A stretch of DNA of 7,382 nt. Origin: Desulfobacteraceae bacterium. Its GTDB lineage: Bacteria; Desulfobacterota; DSM-4660; Desulfatiglandales; Desulfatiglandaceae. How positions within the stretch are numbered: position 1 is the first letter of the stretch; every line of letters begins with the position of its first letter. A program made the position numbers and the translations under genes. The stretch lies in assembly GCA_030632525.1 (NCBI GenBank), contig DAOVUP010000063.1, positions 1 to 7,382 of the forward strand, in the 5' to 3' direction. Shown one piece after another: positions 6,192 through 7,382 of the stretch. The notes below the pieces were generated by a model, which was given only the letters and a program-made list of their open reading frames with translations, ran no database searches and was not told the DNA's origin.

Positions 6192-6920
6192 CTACTCCCT
6201 TACGGCCTTTTCCTTAAGCGGGGATCCAGGCATATCCTCTAATAGCTTATCTAACCCGAATTGGGCTAATTCCTTGGCGGTCAGCCATAGACCTTTGCTC
6301 TTAATGTAGGTCTTATAGTCAAAGAGATCCTCGAATAAAGATCTCTGGGTCTTGTCATAGTTGCCCCTCCATAGAATAGCTCCATCTGATGGTCTTATAA
6401 GAGAGAGATCAAAGGCTACTGAAGCCGGGCTTTCAACTCCGAAATCGGCACCGATCCGATCCCGCCAACGGTATACCTGGCCTATCAGGACTGCATCCGC
6501 TCCAAAGGTCTTTCCCACTTCCTGGATCATTCTCAAAGGGCTTATCCCCACTTTTGTGTCTGAGTCTAAGATATTTTGAACAATCCCTTTAGCCTGGCCA
6601 GGCGGTATCAGATTCCATCTCTTGTCGGTGATTAACATGCCAAATAACTGACCTGTCAACCACTTAACCACATCTTGGGGAACGGGTTGAGACATAAAAG
6701 CAGTGCCTGTTATGGGATTTCGGACCAGATCAGGTTTTTCTCCTTTCGAGATCGCGGTTCGGAATCCAACAACGACAACCTTTTTTATTATTGGTAGAGG
6801 AGGGGTTTGAGACTGAACAGGGGCCCGGCCACTTTGACAGCCCCCGTTTGTTAATAGGAAGAAAATGGCGAAAAGCCATAAATAATATCGTCGGGATTTC
6901 CCTCGATCTTTCTCAGGCAT
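6192..6920 (-). CDS. probable outer-membrane or periplasmic lipoprotein of unknown function, LpoB/CsgG-like fold suspected
   Basis: I do not recognise a named family with certainty. The 242-residue product has a basic N-terminus (KDRGKSRR), a hydrophobic stretch YYLWLFAIFFLLT (12-24) and a cysteine at 28 in TNGGC. This resembles a signal peptidase II site, although N at -3 is atypical. A proline/glutamine-rich linker (33-43) follows. The mature part alternates strands and helices: VVVVGF (48-53), helix 82-99, a short strand near 103-106, helix 126-139, ADAVLIGQVYRWRDR (141-155) and VAFDLSLIRPSDGAILWRG (168-186). The pattern of a GADAVLIGQV strand followed by a DG-ILWRG hairpin recalls LpoB, CsgG or FlgO-type lipoproteins; this is inference from pattern only. 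GAGG lies 5 nt before the ATG. The gene is 14 bp after hisB and 4 bp before hisA, so it is probably co-transcribed with them. Confidence 0.8.
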   Translation of the reverse strand: MPEKDRGKSRRYYLWLFAIFFLLTNGGCQSGRAPVQSQTPPLPIIKKVVVVGFRTAISKGEKPDLVRNPITGTAFMSQPVPQDVVKWLTGQLFGMLITDKRWNLIPPGQAKGIVQNILDSDTKVGISPLRMIQEVGKTFGADAVLIGQVYRWRDRIGADFGVESPASVAFDLSLIRPSDGAILWRGNYDKTQRSLFEDLFDYKTYIKSKGLWLTAKELAQFGLDKLLEDMPGSPLKEKAVRE

Positions 6921-6934
6921 GGGTACCTCGTTTG

Positions 6935-7382
6935 CTACAAAACCCCTTTTGTAGAGGGTAAATTCCCGCTCAAGCGGGCTTCAATACCGGTAGCCTGGTC
7001 TAAGGCCCTCCCAAATGCCTTGAAGATGGCCTCAGCAACATGGTGAGGTTCGTCCCCTGAGAGCAGGTCGATGTGTAACGTTATGCCTGCATTGGTTGCC
7101 AGGGCACGAAAAAACTCTTTGACCAAGCCGATGTCAAATGTCCCTGTAGTACTTTTTTTGAGTGTTACCCGGTAGACGAGGATTGGACGGTTTGAAATAT
7201 CGATGACTATCCTTGCTAAATCCTCATCCATCGGGACAGTCGATTCGCCGTACCGTCTGATTCCGCCTTTGTCACCTAAGGACTCTTTCAACGCCATTCC
7301 GAAGCAGATCCCCAAGTCTTCAATAGTGTGGTGGTCGTCAATCTCTCTATCTCCCCGGGCTTTCAGATCTATTTCCATAAAC
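6935..7382 (-). CDS. hisB: HisB, imidazoleglycerol-phosphate dehydratase, C-terminal part
   Basis: The gene continues past the right edge; the frame is open to the last base, and the methionine at 7378 is internal. About 148 codons of the usual 195 or so are present. The enzyme dehydrates imidazole glycerol phosphate to imidazole acetol phosphate in histidine synthesis and needs manganese. Counting from that methionine, the first metal-binding motif is HHTIEDLG (16-23) and the second is HHVAEAIFKAFGRALDQA (112-129). Other conserved parts are IRRYGESTVPMDE (40-52), DISNRP (60-65) and the terminal PSTKG. It is the monofunctional bacterial type as far as can be seen; a fused phosphatase domain, if any, would lie outside the window. 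The ligand residues visible are intact. Confidence 0.95.
   Translation of the reverse strand, partial: FMEIDLKARGDREIDDHHTIEDLGICFGMALKESLGDKGGIRRYGESTVPMDEDLARIVIDISNRPILVYRVTLKKSTTGTFDIGLVKEFFRALATNAGITLHIDLLSGDEPHHVAEAIFKAFGRALDQATGIEARLSGNLPSTKGVL

Noticed and set aside
1..7382. Possible CRISPR array, insertion sequence, integrase or phage gene
   Set aside because: No regularly spaced long direct repeats, transposase-like product or terminal inverted repeats with target duplications were found.

Overview
The window looks like ordinary chromosomal DNA of a Desulfobacterota (deltaproteobacterial) organism with moderate GC content. This is inferred from gene content and order (yqeY-dnaG-rpoD-tRNA followed by a Nif3-family gene and a C4 zinc-ribbon gene), and no marker was searched. 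Every gene I can support is on the minus strand, so transcription runs from the right edge to the left edge. I see no insertion sequence, CRISPR array, phage gene or integrase.

Right part (about 7382 to 5441): the end of a histidine biosynthesis cluster. The C-terminal three quarters of hisB are followed after 14 bp by an unrecognised small lipoprotein gene, then after 4 bp by hisA with a TTG start. No hisH or hisF is present in this stretch. The tight spacing suggests one transcript.

Middle part (about 5444 to 1329): a macromolecular synthesis operon of yqeY (GatB/YqeY domain), dnaG (primase) and rpoD (housekeeping sigma factor). A good sigma70-type promoter lies across the hisA stop codon, so this block can be transcribed separately from the his genes. 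A block of 7-bp tandem repeats fills the dnaG-rpoD junction. The ribosome binding site is weak for dnaG and good for rpoD, which fits low primase and higher sigma factor synthesis.

Left part (1252 to 1): a tRNA gene with anticodon CAU, a hairpin terminator, a Nif3/YbgI-like metal-binding protein gene, a 164-bp spacer with degenerate 21-bp repeats and an inverted repeat, and the first codons of a C4-type zinc-ribbon protein that runs off the left edge.

No clearly new multi-gene system is visible. The best leads are small-scale: a classic -1 slippery heptamer in the only stretch where the hisA and yqeY frames are both open, the promoter built on the hisA stop, the heptamer repeats before rpoD, the G8 run in the dnaG zinc-finger codons, the tRNA-Ile2 versus tRNA-Met question, and the uncharacterised lipoprotein inside the his cluster.
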